Origin: an uncultured Clostridia bacterium
GTDB taxonomy: Bacteria; Bacillota; Clostridia; Lachnospirales; Lachnospiraceae
Assembly (NCBI GenBank): GCA_948467395.1
Contig: CAOKDX010000005.1
Span: 62,001 to 126,000 of the forward strand
DNA: 64,000 nucleotides
Reading direction: 5' to 3'
Position 1 is the first letter of the stretch. Every line of letters begins with the position of its first letter. The position numbers were made by a program, and so were the translations under genes. The notes beneath the pieces are model-generated. The model was given only the letters and a program-made list of their open reading frames with translations, had not been told where the DNA came from and did no database searches. Below, one piece after another: positions 54,428-63,659 of this stretch.

Positions 54428-54751
54428 ATGGATATATTGGGAATGGCACCTGTTCAGGGGCTGGAAAGTGTCAGTAGGTACACTACTGTCAATCCTTTTC
54501 AGGAGGATGCCGGGGATAATACATTAAGTTTTGACAGTATTTTGAATTCTGCTGTGAATCTCGTCAGACAGACGGAGGATTATTCCAACGCAGCAGAGGT
54601 GGAAGAGATTAAATATGCTACAGGGGAATCGGACAGTCTTCATGATCTGCTGATCGCACAACAGAAAGCCAGTGTTTCCCTGCAATATACGGTTGCAGTG
54701 AAGAATACTGTGGTAGAAGCTTATCGGACATTGATGAATATGCAGTTCTAG
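54428..54751 (+). CDS. fliE: Flagellar hook-basal body complex protein FliE
   Basis: Small protein of 107 residues that joins the MS ring to the rod. The C-terminal half (SLHDLLIAQQKASVSLQYTV, then KNTVVEAYRTLMNMQF) is the conserved FliE core. ACGGAGG before the ATG. Position between flgC and fliF is standard. Confidence 0.93.
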   Translation: MDILGMAPVQGLESVSRYTTVNPFQEDAGDNTLSFDSILNSAVNLVRQTEDYSNAAEVEEIKYATGESDSLHDLLIAQQKASVSLQYTVAVKNTVVEAYRTLMNMQF

Positions 54752-54784
54752 ATAAGACATAAGAAAATGTAACTTTAGGGAGCG

Positions 54785-56428
54785 ATGCGGCTTATGATGG
54801 ACCAATTGATAGCAATCAAGGATAAGATCCTGGAGTTTTGGAACAAATATACGTCAAAGCAAAAGACTATCATCATATGTGTGGTGCTGGCCATCTTTTT
54901 TGCTTTGGTTTTGCTGGGATATTTTCTGACCAGGCCCGTGTATACACAGCTGGTCACTCTCAGCGGAGATACGGCGTCGGAGTTTGACGCTGCCCTCGCG
55001 GGAGAGGGGATAAAATATAAAAAGGAATCCAACAGCAATGGAAATACAGTATTCAGCGTGGAACAGTCCCGGTACTCGGATGCGGTTCTTTTGATGGGAG
55101 CCAATAAGATTTCTTCTGAAGAGGGGATGACCTGGGAGGATGCGCTGAATAACAGTATGGTGGACTCTTCGGAACAGAGACAGACGAAAGCGAATCTGGC
55201 CCTGCAGTCGTCCATCCGCCAGGGGCTGAGAGAATTTGACGGAGTGGAGGACGCCACTGTCTACATCAACCGTCCCATTGATGACGGTACAATTTACAGT
55301 GAGAGGAAGGAAACTTCAGTCAGCGTTGCCCTGAAGCTTGCCAAAAATGCGGAGATGAAATCCGAGACGGCTTCTGCGCTTGCTTTTTATCTGGCGAACG
55401 CAGTGGGGAATGCCACTACCGACAATGTGATCATCACCGATACGGCAGGAAATCTTCTGTATGGTGATAAGGAAGACAATACGCTGGGGGGGAACATTAC
55501 AAGCAATACGGAGTTCCAGGAGAAGCTGAGGAATCAGTTTGGGAAGAATGTCAGTGATATGCTGCGCAAGGCGGGATACGATGATGTTCAGATTGGCAGT
55601 GCCAATATTCGTTTTAATATGGATGAGGTAACGGAACTGATTAAGACCTATACGGCCAATGAGGGGCAGGATCAGGGTCTGTATTCCAGTTCTTATAATT
55701 ACAAATCCACAGGGACCTCTGGCGCAGGAGGTATTCCGGGCACAGACTCCAATGGAGATGTGACGGATAATATGATCCAGTCGGAGGGTACTACAAGCAC
55801 AGAGACGGTTCTTGATAAGTACAATTATCTGCCCAATGAGACGGTGCAGAATATTAAACGCGAGGTCGGTGCGGTCGTGCCGGAAGAGTCTTCCATTGCC
55901 ATTGTGCTTACCCAGTACAATGTAGTAAAGGAAGAGACACTGGAGGAACAGGGCGTCCTGGATGATGTTTCTTTTGAGGAATATGTGGCACAGAACAGCG
56001 CGGTGACGGATCTTGAGACGCCGGAAGAATTGGTGCAGCTGGTAGCTGCGGCAACCGGTATTGCCAACAATAACATTACGATCCAGATTAAGCAGAAGCC
56101 GGTATACGAAGCGGCAGAGGAAAGCAATTTTGGGGACAATGTAACAAATTACCTTATGATCCTTCTGACAGTGCTTATCGCCGGGCTGCTGGTATTCGTT
56201 ATCATCAAGGGAACCTCTCCGGTAGAGGTGACGGAGATGGAGCCGGAGCTTTCGGTGGAGGATCTGCTGGCCACGACTCAGGAGGCGGAGAAACAGAATC
56301 TGGAAGAGATTGAGATGGGTGATAAATCCGAGACAAGGATGATGATAGAGAAATTTGTGGATGAGAATCCGGAGGCGGTGGCACTCCTGCTCCGCAACTG
56401 GATTAACGAAGACTGGGGGGGTATGTAA
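54785..56428 (+). CDS. fliF: Flagellar MS-ring protein FliF
   Basis: Builds the membrane ring of the flagellum; 547 residues. Membrane helices lie near residues 29-50 and 455-478 (YLMILLTVLIAGLLVFVIIKG, given in part), flanking the ring-building domains with YTQLVTLSGDTASEFDAAL and ASVALKLAKNAEM-like segments. The C-terminal tail (EEIEMGDKSETRMMIEKFVDENPEAVALLLRNW, given only as location) is the FliG-binding part. The ATG at 54785 follows AGGGAG; later in-frame ATGs at 54794 and 54797 are possible. The stop is directly before fliG. Confidence 0.95.
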   Translation: MRLMMDQLIAIKDKILEFWNKYTSKQKTIIICVVLAIFFALVLLGYFLTRPVYTQLVTLSGDTASEFDAALAGEGIKYKKESNSNGNTVFSVEQSRYSDAVLLMGANKISSEEGMTWEDALNNSMVDSSEQRQTKANLALQSSIRQGLREFDGVEDATVYINRPIDDGTIYSERKETSVSVALKLAKNAEMKSETASALAFYLANAVGNATTDNVIITDTAGNLLYGDKEDNTLGGNITSNTEFQEKLRNQFGKNVSDMLRKAGYDDVQIGSANIRFNMDEVTELIKTYTANEGQDQGLYSSSYNYKSTGTSGAGGIPGTDSNGDVTDNMIQSEGTTSTETVLDKYNYLPNETVQNIKREVGAVVPEESSIAIVLTQYNVVKEETLEEQGVLDDVSFEEYVAQNSAVTDLETPEELVQLVAAATGIANNNITIQIKQKPVYEAAEESNFGDNVTNYLMILLTVLIAGLLVFVIIKGTSPVEVTEMEPELSVEDLLATTQEAEKQNLEEIEMGDKSETRMMIEKFVDENPEAVALLLRNWINEDWGGM

Positions 56429-57448
56429 ATGGCAGGTAGTAGTAGCGCATCGGAACTGGACGGTCTGCAGAAAGCGGCCACGCTCCTCATCACACTGGGG
56501 CCGGAGAAGGCCTCGGTTATCTTTAAGCACCTGAAGGAGGATGAGATTGAGCAGCTGACGCTGGAAATTGCCAATACGCGTAGTGTGTCGCCGGCCCAGA
56601 AGGAAAAGGTTATGGATGAATTTTACCAGGTGTGCCTTGCGCAGCAGTATATTGCGGAGGGCGGTATTGGTTATGCGAAGGATCTTCTGCAGAAGGCTCT
56701 CGGTCAGGAGAAGGCCAATGAGGTGCTGGGGAAACTCACGGCGTCCCTGCAGGTTCGGCCCTTTGAATTTATCAGGAAGACAGAGGCTTCCCAGATACTC
56801 AACTTTATTCAGGATGAGCATCCCCAGACGATAGCCCTGATCCTTTCTTATCTGTCGCCGCAGCAGGCTGCAGGCATTATAGGGGCGTTGACGCCTGACA
56901 AGCAGACCGACGTGGCTAAGCGTATCGCCACCATGGACCGGACGTCGCCGGATGTGGTAAAAGAGGTGGAAAATATTCTGGAACAGAAGCTGGCGTCCCT
57001 GGTCAGCCAGGATTACACCATTGTCGGTGGTGTGGATTCCGTGGTAGAAGTACTGAATACGGTAGACCGCGGAACAGAAAAGCATATTATGGAAAATCTG
57101 GAGATCGAGGAGCCGGAGCTTGCCGACGAGATCCGCAAAAAGATGTTCGTATTCGAGGATATTCTTATGCTGGACGACCGTTCCATCCAGCGCGTGCTGC
57201 GTGAGGTGGAAAATGGCGAGCTGGCAGTTGCCCTGAAGAATGCCAACGAGGATGTGCAGAATGCGATCTTTAATAACATGTCCACCCGTCTGGCAGATAT
57301 GATCCGGGAGGATATGGAATATATGGGTCCTGTCCGTCTGAAGGATGTAGAAGAGGCACAGCAGAAGATTGTAAATGTTATCCGCAGACTGGAGGATTCT
57401 GCTGAGATTGTCATTTCCCGCGGCGGAGGTGACGAGATCATTGTCTAA
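56429..57448 (+). CDS. fliG: Flagellar motor switch protein FliG
   Basis: Rotor protein of 339 residues that contacts the stator and FliM. The N-terminal domain (LQKAATLLITLGPEKASVIF), middle domain with EHPQTIALILSYL (the EHPQR-like motif) and C-terminal torque domain (FEDILMLDDRSIQRVLREV with its charged residues) are all present. It begins without a gap after fliF and overlaps fliH by 8 bases. Confidence 0.97.
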   Translation: MAGSSSASELDGLQKAATLLITLGPEKASVIFKHLKEDEIEQLTLEIANTRSVSPAQKEKVMDEFYQVCLAQQYIAEGGIGYAKDLLQKALGQEKANEVLGKLTASLQVRPFEFIRKTEASQILNFIQDEHPQTIALILSYLSPQQAAGIIGALTPDKQTDVAKRIATMDRTSPDVVKEVENILEQKLASLVSQDYTIVGGVDSVVEVLNTVDRGTEKHIMENLEIEEPELADEIRKKMFVFEDILMLDDRSIQRVLREVENGELAVALKNANEDVQNAIFNNMSTRLADMIREDMEYMGPVRLKDVEEAQQKIVNVIRRLEDSAEIVISRGGGDEIIV

Positions 57449-58241
57449 TCTGATAAAATCCCCCTTTGTGAATATGCAGGGGAAAGAAAAAGTAGTCATT
57501 AGTTATGAGGAAAGGGACGCCTTTGTGCCGTTGAAACAGAGCAGCCGGGTGATCGTGCCGGAGGAGGAAGCGGGCGAAGAGAAAAAGAGGCAGAAGAAAA
57601 AGCCGGAGCCCTCTGCCGAACAGGCGGCCAGGGAAGAGCTGGCCAGAAAGAAAGAGGCGGAGAAACAGGCAGAATGGATTCTCGCTGAGGCGCGGGAACA
57701 GGCTGACAGAATACAGGAAGAGGCACAACAGCAGGCGGAGGGGATCCGTCTGGCGGCAAGGGAAGAGGGAATCCGTCAGGGACGTGAGGAAGGTCTGGTC
57801 AGGGCCGACGAGGAGCTTGCCCAGGTCAGGGCCGACATTGAGGAGGCCAAGGTTCTTCTGGAAGAGGAACACCGTCAGATGGCGGCAGTTATGGAGACGC
57901 AGTATGTAGAAGTCCTGTGTGATCTGGTAAGGAAGCTGACAGGCGTCCTGCTGAGGGACAAAAAGGACGTGCTGCTCCATCTGATCCGCAGCGGTATATC
58001 CGATGCACAGCCCTCCAGCCGCTATACGCTGAGAGTGTCTTCAGAGGATCTGACACTGGTAGAGAATCATCTCGATGAGATTTTGATGAATATAGATGCC
58101 GGGGTTTCCCTTGATGTGAAAGAAGAAAAAGGACTGGAAAAGAATGAGTGCATCATTGAGACGGATACCCAGATGGTAGACTGTGGATTTCGGACACAGC
58201 TCGACAATCTTATTACGACGCTCCATATGCTGGTTCAGTGA
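57441..58241 (+). CDS. fliH: Flagellar assembly protein FliH
   Basis: Regulator of the export ATPase FliI; about 266 residues. MSNLIKSPFV at the start is common in clostridial FliH. Residues about 45-150 are a long charged coiled coil rich in Glu, Lys, Arg and Gln with GxxxG-like steps (GIRLAAREEGIRQGREEG), followed by the C-terminal V-ATPase-E-like domain. The TTG at 57441 has GGAGGTGA at the right distance, and overlaps the fliG stop; the much longer frame from 57375 lies in fliG and is rejected. Confidence 0.9.
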   Translation: MSNLIKSPFVNMQGKEKVVISYEERDAFVPLKQSSRVIVPEEEAGEEKKRQKKKPEPSAEQAAREELARKKEAEKQAEWILAEAREQADRIQEEAQQQAEGIRLAAREEGIRQGREEGLVRADEELAQVRADIEEAKVLLEEEHRQMAAVMETQYVEVLCDLVRKLTGVLLRDKKDVLLHLIRSGISDAQPSSRYTLRVSSEDLTLVENHLDEILMNIDAGVSLDVKEEKGLEKNECIIETDTQMVDCGFRTQLDNLITTLHMLVQ

Positions 58242-58292
58242 CAGCGGACGAGACGGTATACGGACTGGCGTGGTGATCGAAGGAATGATAAC

Positions 58293-59630
58293 ATGATCCC
58301 GTTAAATTTTGATAAATATGCGAAACTGGCAGACAGAAGCTTTGTCAGCCAGCTGGGGAAGGTGGCGAAGGTGGTCGGTCTGACCATTGAGTCCATCGGA
58401 CCGGATGCAAAACTGAATGATTTGTGCCTGATTAAATCAGATACAAGAGAAGAACCTGTCAAAGCGGAGGTAGTGGGTTTCCGTGATGACAGGGTTCTTT
58501 TGATGCCCTATGATGATGTAGAGGGAGTCAGCCTGGGGAGCTGGGTGAAAAATACCGGGGAACCCCTTCAGGTGGCGGCGTCGGATGAACTGCTGGGCCG
58601 CACGCTGGGAGGGACCGGGGAACCGATAGACCATCTGGAGCTGCCGGAAGGATGCTCCCATTATTCGGTAGAGGCAGCGGCGCCGGATCCTCTCACAAGG
58701 CAGATGATCGAGGACGCCCTCCCGCTGGGTGTGAAGGCCGTGGACGGACTGATCACAGTGGGAAAGGGTCAGCGTATCGGGATCTTTGCCGGGAGCGGCG
58801 TGGGCAAAAGTACCCTGATGGGTATGTTTGCCAGGAATACCAAAGCGGATATCAATGTGATCGCCCTGATCGGAGAGCGGGGAAGAGAGGTCCGGGAGTT
58901 TATTGAACGGGATCTGGGCCCGGAGGGCATGAAGCGTTCCGTGGTGGTGGTGGCGACGTCGGATAAGCCGGCCCTGATCCGGAGCAAGGCGGCGAAGACG
59001 GCCACGGCACTGGCGGAATATTTCCGTGACCAGGGCAAGGATGTACTGCTGATGATGGATAATCTGACCCGTTTCTGTATGGCACAGAGGGAGATTGGCC
59101 TCGCTTCCGGGGAACCGCCTGTATCCAGGGGGTATCCGCCCAGTGTGTACTCGGAGATGCCGAAGCTGCTGGAGAGGGCGGGGAATACGGACAAGGGCTC
59201 TATCACAGGTTTATATGCTGTACTGGTGGACGGCGATGATTTCAATGAACCCATCTCGGATACGGCCCGCGGCATTCTGGACGGACATATCGTTCTGTCC
59301 CGAAGCATGGCGCAGCACAATCATTATCCTGCCATTGATGTGCTCCAGAGTATTTCCCGAGTTATGAGCGCTGTGGCAGCGAAAGAACATAAGGAACTGG
59401 CGGGTCAGATCAAGGATGTTCTGGCGACTTACCGGGAATCGGAGGATCTGATCAACATCGGCGCCTACAAGGCGGGATCCAACAGGCATATTGACTTTGC
59501 CATAGAGAAGATTGAAAGCATTAACTCTTTTTTGCAGCAGGGAGTAGAAGAGAAATTTCTGTTCCCGGATATTGTGGATCAGATGCGGGATATTTTTCAG
59601 GATCAGGATGAAGAAGACGGCATGGAATAG
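58293..59630 (+). CDS. fliI: Flagellar export ATPase FliI
   Basis: Hexameric ATPase of 445 residues that drives flagellar protein export. The Walker A motif is FAGSGVGKSTLMGMF, Walker B DVLLMMDNLTRF, and GYPPSVYSEMPKLLERAG is the F1-beta-like signature. Homology to ATP synthase beta is clear throughout. It sits between fliH and fliJ, its two partners. Confidence 0.97.
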   Translation: MIPLNFDKYAKLADRSFVSQLGKVAKVVGLTIESIGPDAKLNDLCLIKSDTREEPVKAEVVGFRDDRVLLMPYDDVEGVSLGSWVKNTGEPLQVAASDELLGRTLGGTGEPIDHLELPEGCSHYSVEAAAPDPLTRQMIEDALPLGVKAVDGLITVGKGQRIGIFAGSGVGKSTLMGMFARNTKADINVIALIGERGREVREFIERDLGPEGMKRSVVVVATSDKPALIRSKAAKTATALAEYFRDQGKDVLLMMDNLTRFCMAQREIGLASGEPPVSRGYPPSVYSEMPKLLERAGNTDKGSITGLYAVLVDGDDFNEPISDTARGILDGHIVLSRSMAQHNHYPAIDVLQSISRVMSAVAAKEHKELAGQIKDVLATYRESEDLINIGAYKAGSNRHIDFAIEKIESINSFLQQGVEEKFLFPDIVDQMRDIFQDQDEEDGME

Positions 59631-59640
59631 AGGTTGAGGT

Positions 59641-60093
59641 ATGGCTAAGTTTATCTTTTCAATGCAGAATCTGCTGGATATGAAAGAGAAACTGGAAGAG
59701 CAGGCAAAAAATAATTACAGTCAGGCAAATATGCGCTTAATGGAAGCGGAAGAGGAACTCCGGCGGCTGAGAGACAGGGTGGCAGAGGCACAGGAACTGC
59801 TGCGGCTGGAGATTGAATCCTCCCTGGACGTCCGCAGCATCCGGCGGCGGGAAAACGCCGTTGAGATTCTCCGCATGTATGTGAGACAGCAGGAATTTGT
59901 AGTGCTGCAGCGGCAGAAGGATGTGGAGGCGGCGAGGGAGCTCCTGAATGAGGCCATGAAGGAGCGGAAGACCTACGAGAAACTGAGAGAACGGGCCTTT
60001 GAGGAATTTAAGCTGGAGGAAAATAGAAAAGAGCAGAAGGAAATAGACGAACTGGTAAGCTATCGCTTTGGCGCTGCGATAAAGGAAGCATAG
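59641..60093 (+). CDS. fliJ: Flagellar export chaperone FliJ
   Basis: A coiled-coil protein of 150 residues, the gamma-like stalk of the export ATPase. FIFSMQNLLDMKEKLEEQAKNN at the start is the FliJ opening; nearly the whole chain is charged heptads ending EQKEIDELVSYRF. Identified by position after fliI as well as composition. Confidence 0.93.
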   Translation: MAKFIFSMQNLLDMKEKLEEQAKNNYSQANMRLMEAEEELRRLRDRVAEAQELLRLEIESSLDVRSIRRRENAVEILRMYVRQQEFVVLQRQKDVEAARELLNEAMKERKTYEKLRERAFEEFKLEENRKEQKEIDELVSYRFGAAIKEA

Positions 60094-60114
60094 TACAGGA
60101 AAGGATGGATGGAT

Positions 60115-60873
60115 ATGGCAAAGAAGGATAAAAATGCTCAGACGCACGCACTGGACGAGGAAGAAAGCACAGGCAGCAAAATTGTAACTGTGCTGATCGT
60201 ACTCGTTATCATTATTATATGGCTGGGGATCTTTGGTGTACTGGTTAAATTAAACGTGGGTAATTTTGGAAGTGATGTTCTCTATCCTGTCTTAAAGGAT
60301 GTCCCGGTGCTGAACTGGATCCTGCCAGAGACGGAAGGTGACGGACAGACTGTTTCCAGAGAGTATGATAACCTGACTGAGGCAAACGCGCGGATCAAAG
60401 AGCTGGAGAGCCAGCTTGCTGCCACCAGCAGTTCAGACAGCGCCAACAGTGGTGAGATCGAGGAGCTGAAGGCGGAGATCGAGCGGCTAAGGAAATATGA
60501 GCAGGATCAGGCGCAGTTTAACCGGCGCGTCAGGGAATTTGATGAGAATGTCGTGTATAACAGCAAGGCTCCGGATACGGAGGAGTATAAAAAATATTAC
60601 GAGGAGATCAATCCGGATACGGCAGAGGATATCTACCGCGAGGTAGTAAGGAACTTTGAGTATTCACAGGAGATCAAGGAGCAGGCCGAGACATATGCCA
60701 GAATGACCCCGGAGAGTGCGGCGGCGATCCTGGAGGAGATGTCCAACGACCTGAATCTGGTGGCTGCTATTATGGACAGTATGCAGACCTCCAAGAGCGC
60801 GGCAATCCTGCAGGCGATGAAGCCGACGGTGGCAGCGCAGATTACTACGAAGATGACATCCATGAAAAAATAA
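60115..60873 (+). CDS. MotE/YlxF-like flagellar protein
   Basis: A membrane-anchored protein of about 252 residues. One helix (about residues 22-45, TVLIVLVIIIIWLGIFGVLVK) is followed by a coiled coil (ANARIKELESQLAATSS; EELKAEIERLRKYE) and a C-terminal MgtE-N-like domain (ARMTPESAAAILEEMSND; SKSAAILQAMKPTVAAQI). This is the layout of YlxF/MotE, which lies between fliJ and fliK in Bacillus too; MotE is a chaperone of the motor in alphaproteobacteria. The ATG at 60115 is preferred for spacing; 60109 is possible. Confidence 0.8.
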   Translation: MAKKDKNAQTHALDEEESTGSKIVTVLIVLVIIIIWLGIFGVLVKLNVGNFGSDVLYPVLKDVPVLNWILPETEGDGQTVSREYDNLTEANARIKELESQLAATSSSDSANSGEIEELKAEIERLRKYEQDQAQFNRRVREFDENVVYNSKAPDTEEYKKYYEEINPDTAEDIYREVVRNFEYSQEIKEQAETYARMTPESAAAILEEMSNDLNLVAAIMDSMQTSKSAAILQAMKPTVAAQITTKMTSMKK

Positions 60874-60884
60874 GGGTGTTGTCA

Positions 60885-60934
60885 GGCAGCAAAGGAACTC
60901 GGAACAGTTCCTTAAGAAATCCTGCAGAGCTGCC
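60885..60934 (+). repeat. Nested stem-loop between the MotE-like gene and fliK
   Basis: AAGGAACT (60892-60899) and AGTTCCTT (60906-60913) form a perfect inner stem around CGGAAC; an outer pair GGCAGC (60885-60890) with GCTGCC (60929-60934) encloses it. There is no T-tract, so it is not an intrinsic terminator. It fills the longest gap inside the operon and may affect message processing or stability. Confidence 0.65.
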
Positions 60935-60980
60935 GATATATAAACCGTAATGGATTTAAAAGGAGAAAGGAGGGAAACAG

Positions 60981-62339
60981 ATGACGACACAGGGAATATC
61001 CCTTGTAACAGCAAAGCTCTCAGAGCAGACGGCAGCCAGAGGCTCCAAAGCGGGCGATACCGGATTTGACAGCATTATGACTGACCGGGCAGCAAAAAAT
61101 GCCCCGCAGCAGGAAAGCAGGCCGGAGAAGGCGGACAAAGCTGTGGATGTCAGGACAGAGGACCGGACAGAAAACGCAGTGCCGCTGAAGAAGGACTCTG
61201 CCGTGCAGTCTAAGAATCCGCAGGTGAAGGACTCCGCTGCCCGTCCGCAGAATGTGGCAGAGGACACGGTTGATCCCGAAGCAGTTGCATACCAGATGGC
61301 AGCCATGTTTAGGGAAGTGTTCGGAGTAGACATCGAATCGCTGCACGACATGATGAAGCTAACAGGTATGTCCATGATGGAAGTGCTGGGTTCATTTTCG
61401 GATGAGAATACGGCGCAGGTTTTCCAGAATTTAGTTATGGAAATGCATGGAATCACTGACAAGGCTGCTTTTCTCACCAATGACAAGCTGGTTCAGGAGC
61501 TCTCGGCCCTGAATGAGAAGTTTGTCCAGATTTTGTCGGAGGCGCTGAAGATTCCAGTGGAGAAGCTGGCGGACGCCGATCCTTCTATACTGGTGTCACT
61601 GGCGGAGAAAGTGGACGATGCCCTTCAGCTGATGGTACAGCCGGAGCTTGCAGAGGATGCCGGAAACGGTCAGGAACAGATGCCGGGGATGATGACAGAG
61701 AATCCGGAGCAGGGCTTTGAAGTGATCATTGAGGAGCCTCAGACAGGAAACAGCAATGCGCAGACAGAAACCTTTGCCAGAAGACAGGGGTCGGAGCCGG
61801 CGGTGCAGAATGAAAATGCGGCGGCAAATCTCTTTACGGAACGTCTCGCGGAGGCATTCGAGTCATCGGCAGTGGAAGATAAGCCGACAGCCGGACAGCT
61901 AATGACCCATATTGTGGACCAGGTTGTAGAGCAGGTGAAGATCCGGGTTATGCCGGAGACTACCAGTATGGAACTGATGCTTCACCCCGAGAGTCTTGGC
62001 CGGGTGAATATTCAGGTCTCGGCGGCAGCCGGAGTGGCAAAAGCGACTCTTATCGTTGAAAACCTCATGGCTAAGGAGGCGCTGGAGAGCCAGCTTATGA
62101 CTCTGAAGGAAACCTTTGCCGAACAGGGGCTTAAGGTGGAGGCTGTGGAGGTCACAGTGTCCGAATTTGGACTGAACCAGGAAAACCGCCAGGCACAGCA
62201 GGAACAGCAGAATGGTGCAAAGCGCCGCAGATTTCGTTCCGGTGACAGCGTGGAAGAAGGCGTGTCTGAGAGTCCGGAGACAGACCGTACCGCAGCGGAG
62301 AGAAGAGACATTAACAGTGTAGTAGATTATACCGCGTAA
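60981..62339 (+). CDS. fliK: Flagellar hook-length control protein FliK
   Basis: Secreted ruler of 452 residues that stops hook growth. The first 300 residues are variable, rich in Gln, Glu and Ala, as in other FliK. The conserved C-terminal domain shows MPETTSMELMLHPESLGRVN, KATLIVENLMAKEALESQL and a closing basic stretch. AAGGAGGGAAAC precedes the ATG. Followed after 14 bases by flgD. Confidence 0.9.
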   Translation: MTTQGISLVTAKLSEQTAARGSKAGDTGFDSIMTDRAAKNAPQQESRPEKADKAVDVRTEDRTENAVPLKKDSAVQSKNPQVKDSAARPQNVAEDTVDPEAVAYQMAAMFREVFGVDIESLHDMMKLTGMSMMEVLGSFSDENTAQVFQNLVMEMHGITDKAAFLTNDKLVQELSALNEKFVQILSEALKIPVEKLADADPSILVSLAEKVDDALQLMVQPELAEDAGNGQEQMPGMMTENPEQGFEVIIEEPQTGNSNAQTETFARRQGSEPAVQNENAAANLFTERLAEAFESSAVEDKPTAGQLMTHIVDQVVEQVKIRVMPETTSMELMLHPESLGRVNIQVSAAAGVAKATLIVENLMAKEALESQLMTLKETFAEQGLKVEAVEVTVSEFGLNQENRQAQQEQQNGAKRRRFRSGDSVEEGVSESPETDRTAAERRDINSVVDYTA

Positions 62340-62353
62340 GAAAGGAGGAAATT

Positions 62354-63172
62354 ATGGCAGGAGTAACCAATACAGATCTGGCAACGAAGCTGGATGAGCT
62401 GGAAGGGCTGAATACCGAGAAAAAATTTGAGCCGAGAGGTTCCAGTGAGCTTGGCAAGGATGCATTTCTCAAGCTTCTTGTGACCCAGCTGTCCAATCAG
62501 GATCCACTGAATCCGCAGTCCGATCAGGAATTTATTGCCCAGCTGGCACAGTTCTCAGCACTGGAGCAGATGACGAATATGAGTGCGACGCTGACCAATA
62601 CATCGGCGTACAGCCTGGTAGGCAAACAGGTAATTGTAAACAGTACGGATTCCGTCGGCAAGGTGACTGAGGTACGGGGTACTGTGGATGCGGTTAAAAT
62701 GAAGAATGGAAGCGCTGAGCTTTTGATCGACGGAAAGACATATTCCATCGACGATCTGGTACAGGTGATGGATTCCTATTATGCCATCAAGGAATATCTG
62801 CCTTCTGTCGAAGAGCAGGAGATTTCGTATGATCCGTCTAACCCGTCCATGTCAAGCATTAAGATCAATCTGGGAAGCAATGGGTACGAGGCCTCCAGTG
62901 TGGCAGTTATGCTCAACGGCAAGTACATCGACAAGGAACATATGACATACGAGGACGGCATACTGAAGATCTCGCCGGAGGCATTTAAGGATCTGGCGCC
63001 AGGTAAGTACAATCTCGGATTCTATTTTGACGATCCGTTTAATACAGCTGTGACAGACAAGGTGACAGTAAAGGTTGAGAACAGTGGACCGAACCAGGGC
63101 GGTGATACGGACAAAGACGATGACACCACAGGTTCAGATACGGATAAGGACGATAACACAGAGGAAGTGTAA
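62354..63172 (+). CDS. flgD: Flagellar hook assembly protein FlgD
   Basis: Cap protein for hook polymerisation, 272 residues. The N-terminal secretion and cap part has LGKDAFLKLLVTQLSNQDPLN, followed by QEFIAQLAQFSALEQMTNM, the strongest FlgD signature; the middle part is beta-rich. The last 40 residues are a Asp/Thr/Gly-rich tail (DTDKDDDTTGSDTDKDD) not usual in the family. AAGGAGG precedes the ATG. Confidence 0.93.
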   Translation: MAGVTNTDLATKLDELEGLNTEKKFEPRGSSELGKDAFLKLLVTQLSNQDPLNPQSDQEFIAQLAQFSALEQMTNMSATLTNTSAYSLVGKQVIVNSTDSVGKVTEVRGTVDAVKMKNGSAELLIDGKTYSIDDLVQVMDSYYAIKEYLPSVEEQEISYDPSNPSMSSIKINLGSNGYEASSVAVMLNGKYIDKEHMTYEDGILKISPEAFKDLAPGKYNLGFYFDDPFNTAVTDKVTVKVENSGPNQGGDTDKDDDTTGSDTDKDDNTEEV

Positions 63173-63190
63173 CGGGAAGGATGTGGCGAT

Positions 63191-63571
63191 ATGAATGTAG
63201 AACAGAAATTTGCATCCATTGAGCAGATCCGGGACCGGTTACAGACCCGCCCATCTACGGCGGCGGGAAGCAGGGAAGCGGATGCAGCAAAATCCTTTGG
63301 CCAGATACTGGCAGATACAGCCGGGCAGGTGAGGTTTTCCAAACATGCCGCACAGCGTCTGGAAACACGGAATATCGATATGTCGGATGAGCAGAAGGCG
63401 AGGCTCTCCCATGCGGCGAGTCAGGCCAGGGAGAAGGGGATGAACGAATCCCTTGTGATGGTAGACAATCTGGCATTCATCGTGAACGTGAAGAACAACA
63501 CTGTGATCACGGCGGTAAATGATGTGGATCATGCTGTTTTTACTAATATCGATGGAGCGATAATAAACTGA
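63191..63571 (+). CDS. TIGR02530 family flagellar operon protein
   Basis: A small protein of 126 residues between flgD and flgE, matching the flagellar operon family TIGR02530. The conserved part is VRFSKHAAQRLETRNIDMSD and a C-terminal VVNAVND-like stretch (ITAVNDVDHAVFTNIDGA). No catalytic motif. The exact role is not established, though its place suggests a function in hook assembly. GGGAAGGATG precedes the ATG. Confidence 0.85.
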   Translation: MNVEQKFASIEQIRDRLQTRPSTAAGSREADAAKSFGQILADTAGQVRFSKHAAQRLETRNIDMSDEQKARLSHAASQAREKGMNESLVMVDNLAFIVNVKNNTVITAVNDVDHAVFTNIDGAIIN

Positions 63572-63659
63572 CAACAACACATGCTGGCCCTTTACAGGAA
63601 GCATGGGCACTTTTGACTGACAGAGAAAGTGCAGAGAGAGAATTGGAGGGTGAATCACT

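Noticed and set aside
55316-57499. Long open frame (727 codons) on the minus strand opposite fliF and fliG
   Set aside because: It is a codon-bias shadow of the flagellar genes without start signals.
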